Of a DNA stretch of 8,891 nt, positions 7,703 to 8,891 are shown in pieces. A program made the position numbers and the translations under genes. The notes under the pieces were generated by a model, which saw only the letters and a program-made list of their open reading frames with translations, was not told where the DNA came from and ran no database searches. Positions within the stretch are counted from its first letter, which is position 1. Each line of letters starts with the position of its first letter. The DNA is from a bacterium. Lineage in GTDB: Bacteria > Bacillota_I > Bacilli_A > RF39 > UBA660. The DNA is taken from positions 1 to 8,891 of the forward strand of contig JAQXIG010000147.1 of the NCBI GenBank assembly GCA_029007685.1. The letters are read 5' to 3'.

Positions 7703-7719
7703 TTTTTTCACCCACTTAA

Positions 7720-7748
7720 ATTATAACAAACCACAAACAAAAAAAGAA
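7720..7748 (-). promoter_or_regulatory. extended -10 promoter of the transglutaminase-like gene
   Basis: Read on the minus strand, TGTTATAAT (7728-7720) is a perfect extended -10. A poor -35 (TTCTTT, 7748-7743) lies 17 bases upstream. The start point would be near 7713, giving a very short leader in which the ribosome binding site GGGTGA is almost at the 5' end. Confidence 0.6.
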
Positions 7749-7763
7749 GTAAAATTTTACTCC
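7739..7763 (-). terminator. rpsT terminator overlapping its stop codon
   Basis: On the minus strand GGAGTAA (7763-7757) pairs with TTACTTC (7752-7746) around an AATT loop, with one G-T pair, and is followed by seven T (7745-7739). The TAA stop of rpsT is the last part of the 5' arm. It separates rpsT from the downstream transglutaminase-like gene. Confidence 0.75.
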
Positions 7764-8020
7764 ATTTCATTTTTTAATTTCGTTAATCTAGATTTTTCTC
7801 TTGCAGCTTTATTTTTATGAATTAATCCACTAGATACCGCTTTATCAATTCTTTTAATTGCTACTTTTAAATTCTCATCCGCTAATTCTTTGTTATTTTC
7901 TTTAGCCACTTTTCTAAACTTTTTAATAGATGTTTTCACACTAGAAGTAATGGCAGTATTGGCTCTTTCTTTTTTCGCACTTGTGATAACTCGTTTTTTA
8001 GCACTTTTAATATTTGGCAT
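7757..8020 (-). CDS. rpsT: 30S ribosomal protein S20
   Basis: S20 is a small helical protein that binds 16S rRNA early in 30S assembly. The 87-residue product is of typical length and has the classic start MPNIKSAKKRVITSAKK, a lysine-rich first half, and the conserved C-terminal pattern AVSSGLIHKNKAAREKSRL. A strong ribosome binding site, GAGGTGA (8031-8025), lies four bases before ATG. It is expressed as a single-gene transcript, with its own extended -10 promoter and a terminator at the stop codon. It is divergent from gpr, the same arrangement as in Bacillus subtilis. Confidence 0.99.
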   Translation of the reverse strand: MPNIKSAKKRVITSAKKERANTAITSSVKTSIKKFRKVAKENNKELADENLKVAIKRIDKAVSSGLIHKNKAAREKSRLTKLKNEME

Positions 8021-8049
8021 GATTTCACCTCACTTTTTATAACAGTTTA

Positions 8050-8078
8050 ATTCTAACAAATTTTTCTTAAAAAAGCAA
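8050..8078 (-). promoter_or_regulatory. rpsT promoter
   Basis: On the minus strand TTGCTT (8078-8073) and TAGAAT (8055-8050, 5 of 6) are 17 bases apart, and TGT before the -10 makes it an extended -10. The start point would be near 8043, with a leader of about 23 bases that holds the GAGGTGA ribosome binding site. A second TGTTATAAA (8044-8036) would start transcription inside that site and is less likely. Confidence 0.55.
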
Positions 8079-8121
8079 ATAAAACTTACTATTTTTGGAA
8101 AAATAAATAACAGGTGATAAA

Positions 8122-8891
8122 ATGAACAAAGAAATTGACATGAAAAATTATAATGTGAGAACCGATTTGGTAGTAGATTTATTCGATCATACCCAAAATT
8201 ATCGAGATATCGAAATACAAGAAGAAAAAATGAATCAAGTAAAAATAACAGAAATCAATATTTTAAATGATAATAATGCACTCAATAAAAAGAAAGGTCG
8301 TTATATCACGATTAGTTTTAAAGATGCAACTGACAAAGAAAATGTCAAACAACTAGAGGAAGTTCTAATCAAATATTTAAAAAAATTATTAGAAGAATCT
8401 CACATTACTTTTGAACAAAAAGCCTTGATCATTGGACTAGGTAATATTCATTCCACACCTGATGCTCTAGGACCAAAGACCGTTGAAAAAGTACTAGTTA
8501 CCAAATATTTATTTGATACTGATGGTATCGAGGTTTCCAAAGACTATCGTAATACTTCTAGTTTCACACCTGGTGTATTAGCCACCACAGGTATGGAAAG
8601 TAGCGATATGATCAAAGGAATCATCCAAGAAAGCAAACCCGATTTTCTAATCGTAATTGATTCTTTAGCCTCAAGTTCTATCGATCGCATCAATAAAACC
8701 ATCCAATTAACCAATACTGGTATCAATCCTGGAAGTGGAATTGGTAATAACCGCAAAGAAATTAGTCAAGAAATTTTAAAAATTCCAGTAATTGCTATTG
8801 GTGTTCCTACGGTAATCGAAGCCATGGTTTTAGTAAGCGATACCATTCAGTATATGTATAAGCACTTAAGTTACAACAAAGACAATCTAAA
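8122..8891 (+). CDS. gpr: germination protease GPR (spore endopeptidase), 3' end cut off by the window
   Basis: GPR degrades small acid-soluble spore proteins when a spore germinates. It is made as a zymogen in the forespore. The frame is open from ATG 8122 to the window edge (256 complete codons), so its C-terminus lies outside. AGGTGA (8112-8117) precedes the start by four bases. The N-terminus EIDMKNYNVRTDL aligns with the family's ELDLxQYxVRTDLA, where the propeptide is removed; cleavage after EID would be the equivalent site (inference). Core motifs follow: IGLGN...TPDALGP (Asp114), FTPGVLATTGMESSDMIKG, VIDSLAS (Asp180), TNTGINPGSGIGNNRKE and VIAIGVPTVIEA. Asp114 and Asp180 match the two essential Asp of this protease family. 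It is divergent from rpsT. In Bacillus spoIIP and lepA follow; here that cannot be seen. Confidence 0.96.
   Translation, partial: MNKEIDMKNYNVRTDLVVDLFDHTQNYRDIEIQEEKMNQVKITEINILNDNNALNKKKGRYITISFKDATDKENVKQLEEVLIKYLKKLLEESHITFEQKALIIGLGNIHSTPDALGPKTVEKVLVTKYLFDTDGIEVSKDYRNTSSFTPGVLATTGMESSDMIKGIIQESKPDFLIVIDSLASSSIDRINKTIQLTNTGINPGSGIGNNRKEISQEILKIPVIAIGVPTVIEAMVLVSDTIQYMYKHLSYNKDNL

Noticed and set aside
7499..7726. Open frame on the plus strand antisense to the transglutaminase-like gene
   Set aside because: It overlaps the coding start and promoter of a gene with clear motifs, and its composition is that of an antisense frame.
8544..8756. Open frame on the minus strand inside gpr
   Set aside because: It covers the most conserved GPR motifs on the other strand.
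1..8891. TGA read as tryptophan (Mycoplasma-type code)
   Set aside because: TGG codes Trp throughout, and TGA ends the genes at 3274 and 5893 at sensible places, the latter overlapping the next start.

Overview
This is an AT-rich bacterial window that reads as chromosome from a low-GC Firmicute: uncultured Bacilli, an RF39-like or Erysipelotrichia-like gut lineage, or a near relative. Three observations support this. Genes start with GGTGA or AGGAG ribosome binding sites and use A/T-rich codons. TGA is a real stop (two genes end with it) and Trp is always TGG, so this is the standard bacterial code and not the Mycoplasma code. A spore-protease gene (gpr) sits divergent to rpsT, the arrangement known from Bacillus, so the lineage descends from spore formers or still sporulates. 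The exact taxon is inference.

Left part (1-3421). The 3' five-sixths of uvrC (nucleotide excision repair) enters from the left edge. A 324-base gap follows with a weak hairpin and a good promoter. Next is a 481-residue protein that I do not recognise, containing a helix-turn-helix-like segment. It has its own promoter and is closed by a T-tailed hairpin, so it looks like a self-contained unit placed between two repair genes.

Middle part (3422-6795). mutL (mismatch repair, endonuclease-type), an unrecognised 206-residue gene and miaA (tRNA A37 prenylation) lie head to tail and probably form one operon. The unknown gene and miaA overlap by ATGA and are likely translationally coupled. A strong hairpin at the miaA stop codon ends the operon and also serves the convergent gene on the other strand.

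Right part (6794-8891). On the minus strand lie a membrane-anchored transglutaminase-fold protein with an intact Cys-His-Asp triad and, upstream of it, rpsT (ribosomal protein S20). Each has its own extended -10 promoter, and the rpsT terminator lies over its stop codon. gpr runs divergently from rpsT and leaves through the right edge. It is truncated only by the window.

Most of the content is conserved housekeeping. The parts that deserve attention are the two unrecognised genes (1829-3274 and 5273-5893), the retained spore protease with its ancestral neighbour, and the compact terminators built over stop codons. I see no mobile element, CRISPR array, rRNA, tRNA or defence system.
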